DNA of 64,000 nucleotides, taken from the NCBI GenBank assembly GCA_000310025.1, contig FN647968.1, positions 56,999 through 120,998 of the forward strand, written 5' to 3'. The notes beneath the pieces are model-generated. The model did no database searches. It saw nothing but the letters and a program-made list of their open reading frames with translations, and had not been told where the DNA came from. Source of the DNA: Ectocarpus siliculosus (Eukaryota > Sar > Phaeophyceae > Ectocarpales > Ectocarpaceae). Made by a program: the position numbers and the translations under genes. Positions 1 through 13,668 of this stretch are shown piece by piece. Numbering within the stretch: the stretch's first letter is position 1; each line of letters starts with the position of its first letter.

Positions 1-3000
1 TGGTCCATTCTGCACTTGTACATGGTTGATTGAAACAATCGCCCCCGAGCCTCGAAGAAACCCGGGGCTCTGATTGGTCGAGCCTCGATTGGTCCGGGAT
101 GTGTTGATTGAGCGTGCCTGTGATTGGAGGCTTGTGGCATGTTGTTGCCTTTGCGGGGATGGTTTGTCACCGTTTTTTTTTCTCCTCGCGCACAAACTCT
201 CCCCAACACTAAACAATTGTTGTTGTTGGTTTGACTGCCGCCTGCGCTTCAGCAGTAGTGGTGGTCGGAGAGTGCAGCAGTCTACTCGTTTTTTTGTGGA
301 TGCCCCCCCGCGAAATCGAACATGGATCGGATTGAAGCGAAGAGAGGAAGCAAAAGGGCTGGTTATGCAATGTTGGTTTCCTTCGTGGTTTGACAATTGT
401 TGGGGAGTCGGGGTGTGCTGCGCCCAACCGGGCTTGGAAGCAATGGGTTGCGTGCGGTGTGGTATTTGTATTGATTGCTCTTGGTCGGGTTGGGGGGGGG
501 GGGGCAAGGGATGTTTTACGTGATGTGGTTGTTGGGTGGTGCGATGACACCGTGACCTACCTGTTGAGTTGAGCGATGTGTTTGTTGCAGGAGGCAAGGC
601 GCTACTTCACTACGGTTTGTTGATGGAGCGCAGGAAGGACGGGAGCTATTTATGTCTATCGGTTGGCAAGCGTTGGAGTTGTACATTTTTGGGACGTTCG
701 TGGTGACACCAAGACTAATCTACTTTCTTCGTACATGTATGCATATTTGACTTTTTCTCAGGGTGACAATCGCGACAAGTTTTTGGCAATGAATCGCGAT
801 TGTCATGGCCTTGGAACAACATGCCCAGCGAGCTCTCCATGATGAGTCACAGTCACGGGCGCCTTTGGTCTTCGATAACGACAACATCAACCACAACGTC
901 AAGTCGACTTCTTTCGGCATGCGTGTCTTTGTCATGATTAGCTTCGACAGCGCCAGCCGGCTCACCAATGAAAAGGCGCACGTGTCACCCACTGAAAACA
1001 GAAAGCGCTTCTTGACCCGTAGGTCATTTTCATGGGAGATCTACAGTTGTAGGCCATTCTCCGGACTAAAAGGCGGAATGCGTGTTCGTCCCATCTATTC
1101 TCTTAGCGCCACCTCAGGCTCCACTTTTAATAACATGTTTGGCGTAACCAGCCGGGGTCACAGACAGGACCAAAACAATTACACAGCTTTTTAACGTTTT
1201 ATTAGTACCCCCGCCTTCTCCCTTTCCCTTCCTCCCTGCGGTGCTTCGCCTTCGATTTTTTTATACTTTTTTTTTTAACACACCGTGGCGGGTCAACAAA
1301 ATGTCACCCAACACCGAAAATACTCCGAGTTTTCCCTGCACCATCGACACAGAAAACTCTCCTGGCTCAACTGTAGTTAGGGCGACTAGATTGCGCGTGT
1401 TGTCTCTCTCCTCAAGCCCCACCCGTTTTGTGAACCTCCTTTTCGTCGTCCAATTTGATTTTGACCACACTAAAACCAGCCTCACACAATTACCACGACT
1501 TAGAACGAGAGCGACTCAATCAATCAGACGGAGATGCGGCGAAATTAGATCTAGCGAACATCAGCATCGCATGCCGCGGGGACCCCAAACTTCGCAACAA
1601 AACACGAGGGCAACCAGCACCAGCACACTTGATTCGACTCTTGGCGCGCCGCGGGGGGTCAAGCGGGGAAGGCAGTGCGATCATGCCTTGCATGCACAAT
1701 ACAATAAAAACTCTATATTTCCCCCCCCAAGCCCCGATCCGATCCGATCCGATGCCAGTTAGCCCAGAGTCATTCTCCGCTATGTTTTGAAAGACAAGGT
1801 GCCACCGTATTACTCTCTTATAGTACCTTGCCACAAAAGTCCATGTCTCATGTCACGTGTCCATTGCACTACTAGCAAGACCTCCGAATTAACGGTAACG
1901 GCACAAACGTCAGGTCGACCGACCGACCACGACACACAACGCAACGCAACAACAACAACACCAAAAATAAACTATTATAGTATGGCAAATTATGGAGAAC
2001 GAAGCATACAACAACAGGACAAAAAATCAAATCAGGGGCCGGCCTGAGCTACGTACAAGAGACGAGACGATGTGTCTCCACACCCGCGGTGGCGAAGGAA
2101 AAAAAAAAAATCCTGCTGTTTCGCACGTACAACGGCCATGCACAATGGGGGGGGGGGGGGGGGGAAAAAAAATAGGGAACAACCCCCAACCAAGCGGAAA
2201 AAACTTCCGAGCGGGAACGAGATGTCCAATTTGGAATTCATCTGTCCAGCATGCATCATCACTCGGCACCACCAAAATGGCAGCAGGCAACGCCGCCCTG
2301 ACGCCGGGCCGGCGCACCAACTTTCAACGGTACTCTTGGTCATCCGTCCAACGGTACTCTCGGTCATTCGCCCAACCCTTGCCGTTGGTCCAACGGTACT
2401 CACATTGTGCGCCCAACCGTATCCTAACGGGTCAATCTGCAGCAATCTCACTTGTAAACCTCGTTGAGAGAGCGGCCTACCGGCGCTCTCCCTGCTTTTT
2501 CTCTCTTTTTGGTATTTCGTCCAGCAGACTCCTTCTCGACCGTACCCCTCACCACCACCAACGGTCCTCTCCTCTCAATGCTCTCAATGCCGTCGACACC
2601 AACGGCGCTCAGCGCGAGCAAGCCGCGCTCCCCGTCCCTCGAGCGGCGGCAGTTGCGCCGTCACCTCTCCTGCCTCGGTCGTGTTCTACGCGTAGCCCTC
2701 ACAGAGCGCCGACGAAAATTGCTTGCCCAACGGCACTACGGCCTCGCCCCCGTGAAGAGAACGGTACTCTTTCAAACTTGGTGACCCCGGCCAGGGCGAG
2801 AGGCAACGCGATTTATGCTGCGGTTACGCTAGCCATCACCTCCTCGAGGGTGACAGGGGCGCCCTTGTTGACGATAGACTTGAGACAATCCTGATGATCG
2901 ACACAGCAAGACGGAGGCGGAGGAATTAGCATTTTTCTGGCGACGGTGACTACGCTGCCGCGCCGGCTGCTGCAAAACTGACCGAAACTGGAGCGGAATA

Positions 3001-3556
3001 CTGTACGGCAACGAGAGGATGCACGGCAAATAATATCGTCACATTTATTTCTTCATCTTCAACTGCAAGCACCGTTGCAATACACGTGCGTATGGCTTTA
3101 CCCAGAAATCAAAAACCAGGCCCGGAGTATTGTGCAACAGACGGGACACATCAACCCCGAACTTGCTAAAAATACCGTCATACATTCAAAGTCTAGGGCC
3201 GAAAAAAAAAAAGCTGGTACAGGATTAGATCAAGTCTGTGTACAGACAAGGGCCCTCATCAGTACCGGTTGAATAGTGGCGACGCCCAGCAGCAGGGCCG
3301 GTGTTTTGGGCGGGCACAGGCTGCACCACCAAGTAATTCAGTGTTTTCAATAGTGCCGGTATGCTGGTCTGCTCCATACCGGCACTACTGGACCGCCTTC
3401 GCAAGAAATTACAAGTTAGTGAGGAAATAGAACAGGGAGGGGGTACGCAGAATATATTCCCTGACCCTGTAACCCTAACCCTAACCCCAACTTCCCGAAT
3501 TGTGTGCTTTATCCAACATGTTTACTGCGAAGGCTACTGCTGAAGGCCTTCCCTCA
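1..3556. other. gene-poor left flank with low-complexity DNA
   Basis: I see no supported gene here. The region lies beyond the 3' end of the minus-strand mannitol dehydrogenase gene. It holds homopolymer runs (G run near 2147-2164, A runs near 2100 and 3200) and a cluster of short imperfect repeats of the form CAACGGTACTC near 2326-2405. A plus-strand frame of 300 codons spans 1992-2894, but it crosses the poly-G tract, is rich in Arg, Ser and Pro, and resembles no family I know. I treat it as open by chance. A stretch near 1225-1260 weakly resembles the dispersed repeat seen at 25.7 and 33.9 kb. Confidence 0.5.
3464..3488. repeat. interstitial telomere-like tract (CCCTAA)n
   Basis: About three and a half copies of CCCTAA, the last ones imperfect, lie roughly 70 bases beyond the stop codon of the mannitol dehydrogenase gene. 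Read on the gene's own strand this is TTAGGG. A separate short TTAGGGTTTAGGG stretch occurs near 17396. These may be old telomere-repair scars or chance. Confidence 0.6.
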
Positions 3557-4378
3557 CTACTGTACCTTGATCTCCTCCACGAAGCCTTCCAGTTCAACGA
3601 TCTCCTGGCCGAAGACGAGCTCAATGTACTTCTCGGGCTTGGGCTCGGCTCCCGTGTCTACGCCGTTGATCGCCTCCTCGGCGAGGTCTTGCAACTCGGC
3701 AGCCAGTGGGTCCTTGATCTGATAGAGGCAAACAATACAAGAATTGAGAGAAACAAACAAGACAAGAGTGGTCGATGTTCGATTTTTGTTGGAGGGGCTT
3801 TGGGGCTTTGGTCGATTCTTTTGTCGCTTCCTTGCAGAACAAAATAACTTTATTGTTCATCGATTGCAAGGCTTCCGCCTTCATTTTTATTTTCATGCAG
3901 ACAAAGAAAAACAAAACCCGTTGATAGTATCCATGTATCCAAAGATACAGAACCCGGATTCGGATTAGGACATTTCCATTGAATTTTGCTTCGTTTGGGC
4001 ATGTAACGAGCACACACGGAAGCAGGGCTCGCTGCCTATAGCCTCGCCTACAATACCACTACTATCATTTTACCCAAACGAATGATGTCCTTGTCACACG
4101 CTTACGATGTTCCTTCCCAGCCGTAACCGCGGACAATTTTGTTCAAATGTTTGTTGGTTTCAATGACCGCCCGCAATCGGTTCTAACTACTCATCAGCAA
4201 CATGCTAAATAATTTACCGGTTTGGTCGTTGAGATCGAGTCTACAGCTCCTCTGCTCACCCCCTGGATGATGACGTCACCCCAAATGGGCCCCTTCCCCG
4301 TCATGTATCGGATCCACGCCGCGTTGGCCAGTGCGATGACCTTGGTAGACAGACCCTTCTCTCGCAGCTCCATCACCT

Positions 4379-4412
<34 letters not shown>

Positions 4413-7400
4413 GACATGGGTGGATGAGTTGGACGCAACATTGGAAAAAGAAAGGTCACGGCAATAGCAGCGCAAGACCGCACACACAGTCGTAAAATTG
4501 CTATTCTGGGCGTCTCAGCTGTTTCGTAAATACCGTCCCGTATGAAACCGTGCACCATGGTGTTTTTTTTGTCCCAGAGAGATATGGTGCCTCGAGGCAC
4601 TCGAGCGCAGGCAAGAGAGTGATATGATATGATATGATATGATATGATATGATAGACTTGACTTGACTCACCGCTTCTTTGAGGGTGTTGGGCATCTTCT
4701 TTGACCCGTCCTCCGCTAGCCGAGTCAGCTTGTCCTTGATGTACGGGTTTCCTGGAAAATCAACGGCGTTGTGGCTGAGGGGTTCAGGGATGGCATGCTG
4801 ATTTAACGACATTTGTGCATGAGTCTGATGCTCCCATGTGACGTATATTGCCGATACAAGGGACAGAACCATGTCCATCATGCACACAACGTCAATCGCG
4901 ATATCGAAACCTCGACCGTGTTGCACGAACCGCCGCGACAGCCGAAACAGCAAATCACCGGCCGTTTCACGCGAACCGCAACAACGGCGACCGCAGCCCG
5001 AGCAACGCGAAAAACCCCACAACAACGCCAAGGAACCGATACCATGGTACCGCTGCACCGTAGCTCACCGAATCGCTCGACAAGCTTGGCCTGGTAGGTC
5101 TTGGTGTCTACGCCCGGTACCGGTAGGAGGGTAGGGGCGATCTCCTGGAAGAACGCGCTGATGAACCCTGCACCACGCATAAATTACATATATTTCATTA
5201 GTCATCGGTTCGTGCAGTCGATGTTGTGTGTTCATGTGTTTTACTTTACGTCCTACTCTGTATTTGTTGTGCGACAGTCCCCATTTTTCGTGGTGAGACG
5301 TTGCTACACTCTTCAGTGAATGCTAACAATAAAAATAGACACACAACACACACACGCGCGCCCGCGAGGTGGATGGTAAGCTATGAAACACACACACATG
5401 CGCAACACACCGACAAAAAAATGCGGAGCCCGGGCAGAAGGTCGAGTCTGCATGAGACTGACTCGCTTTCTTCCCTCCTATTAATAGGACCATGGCACGG
5501 CAGTCGCGCCGGGGCTCAACTGCTGTCGGTTTTGCTTCAAACTCTTTGTGTTTCGACCAGACCCGACATGTCATCACGATACGACAACAACAACTACAAC
5601 TCGCGGTGGCCGTTACAAAACACAGAATAGGTAACTGTGCCATACGGAGGTAGAAAGGAGCCAGCGTGCGCAACGCCGCAGCCGCAATCGCAATCGCACC
5701 TGAGATCTGAGGGTCCGCCATGGCATCGTCCACGTAGCTGTAGCCGCACAGCACCGAGATGTACGACAGGCAGCTGTGCCCGCCGTTCAAGAGTCGGAGC
5801 TTCATGAACTCGTACGGCTTAACGTCCTTCACCACCAACCCGCCGACCTGATACATACATACATCGATCGATCGGACCGGAGCCAGTCCACGGTTGGTTT
5901 AGAAGGGGAAGCGGTTGGACAAGCGGGGCAAGAAGAAACACAAAAGTAAATGCACAACGTTCCATACGTACACAATTGCTGTGAGGTTGCAACGCGAAGC
6001 AATCCCTGATGCCCCTCGCGGGGACTCGCTGGTTGATGTAATCAACCCGGAGTGAGTACTCCGCACGCGTTATGATATTAAAAAGGGAAAACAAAGAAAA
6101 AGCGCTTCAAGATGTATCCCAGACCCTTACCTGTGGACCAACACGATTTTGGTGTGTTGATGAACTTCCAACGCTTAGACCTAAACTTGCATGTCGATGC
6201 CTACAACGATACGGTACGTACCTTGTCCCAGGCCGGCATGCCGTCGCAGAAGTTGTCCTCGATGACCCACTGAGAGAAGTCCTCCGCGATAACCGGCCAG
6301 GAGTCTTTGACCATGTAATCCCTGTTGTTGTGTTGTCCCAGGAACAAACAGGCAAACGTAACGTTATTTTTAACGAGACATGCAGTATGTACGTACAGCA
6401 AGTGCTGAGTCTAAGGCGATACATCAAGTGTTGAGTCTAAGTCGACAAAATCTTCCGCTACAAATACAAGACCGACCGAGTCAAAAAAAGTTCCAGTTCC
6501 GCGCTAGCTGCCCGACACTCACACTCACACCACTTGACGGCTGCCGCAGAGATGCGATAACACCAACACAGACGGACGAGTGACCGCGTCGCAACAGCAA
6601 TATTTGTTTTTTGCTGAGCTGTTTCGGGAGGGAGAGCGGCATCACTCAGAAAAGACCCCGTGCTCCAACACCCTTCCCCCAAGTCGCGTGCATTTTTCGC
6701 TTGGTATGCTTTAGCATTTTGTACACAAACAAGCAAGAATCGTCCCCAATAGTCGTCGTGCGCAGGGCTTGATCGTGTCCACGTACTTTCCTCCCGGTCA
6801 CAGTGCCGCCATCCGGCAAGCAAAAACACAGACGAAGAGATCAAATATTGTACTGGTATGAAATACACCGCTCCAAACCAACCAACCACCGGGAACAAAC
6901 TACTTTAGGATGTTAGGCTCCCACCTTGCGACAAGCTCGATGTGCTCCGCCTCTGTCATGGGAGTGATTCGGTCGACCATCGTGTTGGGGAAGGTCGTGT
7001 TGGCCTCCACCCACTCCCTCAACTCTGGACTGACGTATCCCGCCATCTGCAGCACCACGTGCTTGATCTGGACTCGTCCAAACGATGCGTCCGAAACAAA
7101 CATCGCACCACGTGAAGCAGTTAAGCAGGAGTTGCAGGAGAGGGAGAAAGGTGTTTCATGGCGGAAGGAGCAGTGAATGTGACACACACACACAGACAGA
7201 CAGAGAGCAATAAAGAAGACAGAAACAGAGAGAACATCCGCATGGACCTATGGTACAGCCCAAACTTACCGGCGCCAAGGACGTGCGCAGCAAAATCTGC
7301 AAGGATCTATACCACCGCCACACACGAGGGTAACCAGCGAAACTCTGCATGCATCCCACAGCCTCGGCCAAGCAGCGCTGTATGCATACCACAACAGCGC

Positions 7401-7893
7401 ACTTTACGAGAGGGCGGGTGCAGAATCTACAATAACGCACCTGAATCATACGTCCGACGCGTGGGGAATACTGCACACACACACACCTTGTCCCCGTTCT
7501 CCGGCAGGTTGTCGCACGACAGAACGGTGAAAGACGGCGTGCCGTTGTTCCTTCGCTGTCTCAACGCCGCTACGATCATCCCGATGGCCGAAGACGGCTT
7601 GGCGAGGTCCCCGTCCAAGTCGCTCTTCACCAACGCGTTCGTCTGGCCATTGAATTTAATACAAAGGTGGGGTTTTGGGGGGAAAAGTCTCAGGGTTAAA
7701 TCGGGAGGGAAGTACAAAGGTGGGGGTTTTGGGGGAAAAGAGTCTCAGGGTTAGTCGGGAGGGAAGTACAAAGATGGGGTTTTGGGGGAAAGCGTCTCAG
7801 GGTTAGTCGGGAGGGAAGTGCAAAGGTGAGGTTTTGGGGGAAAGCGTCTCAGGGTTAGTCGGGAGGGAAGGGGGAGAGAGACGAGACATACAC

Positions 7894-7936
<43 letters not shown>

Positions 7937-9105
7937 CGCTCTCCAAGGTCTCCGTGCGTCAAGTTGCGTTTCTCCAGCCTGAAATTCCACTGATCGGTAC
8001 GAAAACATTAAGGATAGTGGAATAATAACAAACACACCAAGCACGCCCCTTTCCCAGCGAAACCAACGCACACGCCAGAAATCGCAAGAAAATAAATAAA
8101 TCTGCAAACAGCAGTATGTGGGTGTCATCATCCTTCAAGCACTAGGCGTCGATCTTTCGGTTGTAGACAACAACACTACCAGCCTCAGCTTGTATCACCA
8201 TTCGTGCTATTAGGCTGTACCGCAAATCTGCTACAAAGTGGGTATACATGTAGGGCATGCTCACCCTGTCCAAGTCGCCGTTCACGTCTTGGCAGTACCC
8301 CTTCTCCGTAACCGTCAACGAAACGATGCGGGTTTCCGCGTCCGAAAGCTGGAATAACCGCAAAAAAAACAAGAACAAAAACAAGAACAAAATGTGAGGC
8401 GGGCGAACGGGAAACAGAACAGATGGTCAAGTGTCAGTGTGCAAGAGGGCGGGTGATACACGACCTGTACTGTAACAGCACTGAACCATGCGCAGTGCCA
8501 CGCAGAGGGGAAGATGGCAGGGCGGAAGCGCGTGAGATATCAAGCTCGTGACACGGCCAATTCTGCGAACAACTTGGTCGATACCATGAATTGAATACGG
8601 TAAATCAATCCCGTGTGTTGACTCTTTTTCCTACCCGAAAAAAAACGCGTCGGTAATCGCTAGTTAAGGGCTCTAATTCAAAAAAGTATCTGCCGGCTGG
8701 ACGTAATAGGGGCTTCCGGAGGCTTGACAAAATGCGAGCATCTACAACAACACCAGCAGCAACAACACGACATCAGCAGCAGCAAGCAGCACAAGGTGAC
8801 AAACCTTGTCGATGACGGCCTGGTGGTTTTCCGGCGCGAACATGAAGTCAACGATGGAGCCGACGACCCTGGCCTCCGAGCCCGTGTGCCCTCTCGACAG
8901 GAGTGTGTAAAGGTGGTCTTGTTCCTTGAGGATGTTGTACATCTTGCTGTCCCAAGGCATCAGGCCGATACCTACAATGCCCCACTTCTTTACGTCTACA
9001 GCAGTACCGGAATAAAAAAGGAAGGAAGAGAGAGACGGAGCGGGGATGGAGATTTACATGAACGCCTATCTGGCAGCAAAGTAGTGCTACATAGCATTGC
9101 AGAGA

Positions 9106-9145
<40 letters not shown>

Positions 9146-12100
9146 CAGAACAAAAATCGGACAGCGCGTGTGATGCACAAGCAGGTACCACCAGATCTGG
9201 CGACCGTCTCCTGACAAACAAAATCACAGCAAACAAACTGATGGGTACAATATCTCGTCCAATAAAAACAACACGGATTCGAGCGCGCCGAAACAAATAA
9301 AAAACGACTGAAAAGGACAGAACAATGTTAACCTTTTAACGGCTCCCCATATTCATTTTTGTTGGTTTTCGAAGACATAATAAGGAAGAAAATAATCAAG
9401 CCGCAGCCTCTTTCAATGACAAAAAAGGGGTGCATGTCCAATACTCTAAACCGGCGAATGTATAGACCAAGAGGTTCTCTTCTCCCTTCTCACCTGTGGG
9501 AGCCCCGTTTTCTGCCTCAAGTGACGCCGCGAGATTCAGGAGGTCATCAGTGTATACCGCTTGGTGCGACCTTCAAAAAACAAAAAAGAAGAAAAGGGGC
9601 GACACCACAAAAAATGTTCAGGACGGAGCCCTCTTTTCGGTCTCCAGCGCGTAGATATTAAGGAGATCGTCGTCAGCGCATACTGCTTGGTGCGGCCTTC
9701 AACGAATCAAAGAAAAATTATAAAAAAATGAAGGAGACGAGTGTAGTGTGTACTGGTGTACCAACACGTGAGACACTTTGACGCATCCTCATCCACAACA
9801 ACGGAACAAGAGCACCAAAATCACCCTTTCTACGTGGACTCCGAACAAGCAGTGGTTCGCAGCAGCAAAAGGACGGAGGTAGAACAACGCATCAGGAGGA
9901 TGTATGGCCCGAGCAGGTCATCTATCTCACTATCTCACCTGTGGAAGCCGCCAACACCCATGTGGCACATGTAGTGGTCGATGAATCGCCCGTCCCCTGG
10001 CCGCTGGTACTTGGGCTTGACGACGCTTGCAGGGATGACCTTCTGCTCAACCGAAGGACAAGGCCGCACAACAACGGTTACAACCGAACGAAGAGGTTTT
10101 AGCGTGAAATCATTGAGGGGGGGGGGGCGGCGTTCAGCCACAAGCGACGTGTATCATGCTAAAACCTTCCCGAAATGGCGACAAAAAAAAAGCATTTGTC
10201 AAAAAACAACAACATCCAAAACTTCTCAACATCCAAAACTTCTCTTGGTGGACACCTTCTTCGATTCCTCTTGCGTCCCCAAAAAAAACGATGCTGGTCC
10301 ATGCTCAGTCACTCAACAATTCCTGCTGCAGCTGGCAACGTGAACCAATCAAATTCCGCAATATTGTACATTCGGGTTAAAAATCTCCTTAACGCACCCG
10401 CTGTTGCGTGGTAACCAGGATCTGTCCAACAATCCAGGCCATGCAGCCCAATGTACAGCTCACATGTGAGCGCTTACAACATGGGTACACCATTCCACTA
10501 TCCTACAGCAGTGCATGCATGCCTTCATCTCCCCCCGCGGACTTTTTCTGCTCAACACTCAAGCGGAGTCATGTTTTGACAGAACCCTTCGCCAGGCGGA
10601 CCAACAGACACGTTCGTCGTAACCTCGTAACGGGGAACAGGACGAAACGGCACCAGACGAAACGGTACCAGACGAAACGGTACCAGACGAAACGGTACCA
10701 GACGAAACGCAACAAGATGAAACCCACCTCCAGGTTGCCCTGGTTGAGGGCGACGGGCTCCGTCAGTTCAGCCTCTGCCATACCCGAGTAGGGGTTGACG
10801 TAGAACTTGAGCCAGTTCTCCTTTTCCTTGCCATCCTGAAAAAAAAAAAAGGAGAAGAGGAGACAAGAAACAAAAACGAAAAAAACATCCCGCCAGAAGA
10901 GAAACGATTGGGCGAGTACTCTACACTAACTAGGGTCTGTGTGAAACAGAGAACTAGTTGAGAAATATGATAGACGTATGAAACATCAAACACCCCCCCA
11001 CACACACAACTCACGGGGCCCCAGATCATGGCGTCACGAAAGCGTGGTCCTGTCCAGAGACTGACTTCATTTCATTGGTTCATTTCATTGGTCAACCGGC
11101 TACCGCATTCGATGCTTACAGCAGTGCCTGAACACGCGCGTCAACCAAATCCGAGAGGCTGGGTCAACAGCAAGTGACACTATTTTTCATCCCTCTACCC
11201 CCACGGAACGCGTCCTCCACATCAGTTGGACCAGTACGGAAAGTGTCCAAGGTACTGAGCGGAGACCGGAAAGGTGTCTAAATGCGAACACAAACACAAC
11301 GACGAAAATAATCCCCCTTCCGCTCACGTCCAGCTCGTTGCCGTCGATGATGGAGTTGCATCGGAAGAGGCTTCCCCTCCTGCTCAAGCCCCGCCCGGGC
11401 GTGTCGGGCTGCTTGAGCTGCTCCGTCGAGTTCACTCTCGTCAGGGGCACGGCATCCATCACAATCTGCCACGACAGGGCCAGCCACCATGGCACCCCAC
11501 GCGGTCCAACAACAACAGCGACAGCGACAGCGACGCAAGACGACGGTGGTGTTGTAAGAGACCTGCGGCAGCGCGTGTCTGCGTGCATGTGTATACATTT
11601 CAATCTGCCGTGTACCTTATGCTGCGCGGAACAGACAGACTGCCGATTGGCAAGAGCTGTTGGCGTTCGCGAACGTGCCAATGTTTGGGGCCGTTCTCGT
11701 TACCCCGGTGTTTTTTTTTCGTTGCAGAAGAGCAACACCATTATTCATCTCTATCCGCAGGCAATAGAAAGTTCACTATAAATATACTTGAATGGCATTC
11801 ACAGCTGTGCAACGTATGAGTCCAGCTGAAACCACCTCGAAAGCAGTTAATTATGTAGTTGATTACAGTGCGTCCACAGCAGTGTTACGTGACCAACCTG
11901 CCCCCGACTCTCAGCGTTTGTGCTAGTATTTTATTAATAGTGTAATCAAGTATTCTTATTTGTTCACCGCGATGAGGTTGTACTTGTTTCCGACCCGCTC
12001 CTCTCTGCTCTGTGTACTACAGTATTACTGGGATGGGATGCACTACATCCACATGCGCTGCAGTAGCTACAGCAGTAACATGCATCGCCACGACAACGGT

Positions 12101-13631
12101 TCTGTCTGTCTGTCTGTCTTAGCCTTGCCGTAGGCTTGACGAACACTAATGTGACGGGAAGGAGGAGGTAACCCATTCAGGTCAGAACAATTTCCAACGC
12201 CTTGATGCAACGTCAAACAACAACTCCCCAACACAGAACTACCCCTTTGCAGCCACGGCCTCCGAATTACTTCGATGGCCAGAAGGCGGCCATCTGCTCT
12301 CTCTCTCCGAACTCTTACAACTCACGTCCGTGTGGTGTACATCGGTGGCATGCAGCTTCTCCTTGTCGAGCAGGTAGCCCGTCTCGCCCCTGGCGCCCTT
12401 GGACTTCTTGCTACGCCAGTTCCCATACCCTTTGCGGAAGTCCGCAGCCTGCGGTATTCAGACAAAATATAGCAGCACGGGGAAGGGACAGCGACATCGC
12501 CAAGCGCAGCAAGCAGCCGCAGCAGAAGACGCAGCGGAGAGTTTAAATTTTAGTTTCCGCCAGCAAGAGCCTTCGGCGAAACCATGGTGAAAAGGCGCAG
12601 CGTTCATCAGCGGCATGCTCAAGGGTTGACACATTAACCCTGCACTCATTGATCGGTACCAAACCACAGGGTGGAGAGTCGGATAGAGACTGATTGCGGC
12701 ACTGGCGTGCTACTTGTATCACCGTCCTGGTGATGCTGCTGTCGCTGTTTTCGGAGGTGCAAATCGCGACCAAAAATAGCCAGCCACACCAAAAACATGT
12801 GCGAAATAAGAACATGCACAGCAGCGCTTAACTAACTACAGTAAAGTCGATTGCAATTACACTCGGCATCCGACACGCATGCGGTCAATCCACCCGCGAG
12901 GGAGAACAGAGGGGGGGAGACATCATTGTATGCATCAGAACCAACGCCTCTCCATGGATGCGCACATATATGACGAAATCACGCCGCTGTGTCCCAACAA
13001 CAACTTCCCGAGCCAAAAGGCGGGGAAACCGTGTGGATTACGGAGACGCGATGTGGTAGCGATACCAGAGTGCACAAGCCTCCGGGATACGCAAGCCGAC
13101 GCACCAAAAAAGCAACCATAGAAGCAGTCCCGCTACAGCAGTAGTAACCTCACCACGTCGAAGCCCAGGGGAAATGGAAAGTACACGACTATTGATGCAC
13201 CCAGACTGCCGAATCATGATGATTTTCGAGGCAAAAAAGCAGCGGGTGTGCAGAAAATACAACACGACAAAGAAAGAACTGCCCTGCAGTGCCGCAACAG
13301 CCCCCGGGGCGGCAGCGAGGCTCCGGGGTGGCGCCGAAAGCAGGCCCGAGGCCAGGAGAGAGCCCGTGCCCTCTGGCCACGGCAGACAAATCGAACCCGT
13401 GAAGCTTCCCTCCCTCCTCCCCCCCAAGCCTCACAAACACCATGATGCCCGGAATAACTCCGGCATACCGTACACACTCAACAGCTCCCAGACGCACGGC
13501 CCATCCGTTCCAAGAGAGGAGAGAGCCCACAACGCACGCGGGTCAGTGCGAGCGCGCGTAGTACGCAGCGTCGGATCTCTCGCGTCCCTCTCTGTCACGT
13601 ACGCGCTACTTCTCTGCCTCTAGCATCATCA

Positions 13632-13668
<37 letters not shown>

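Noticed and set aside
1992-2894. A 300-codon plus-strand frame
   Set aside because: It crosses long A and G runs, is low-complexity Arg/Ser/Pro-rich, and has no recognisable domain or splice structure.
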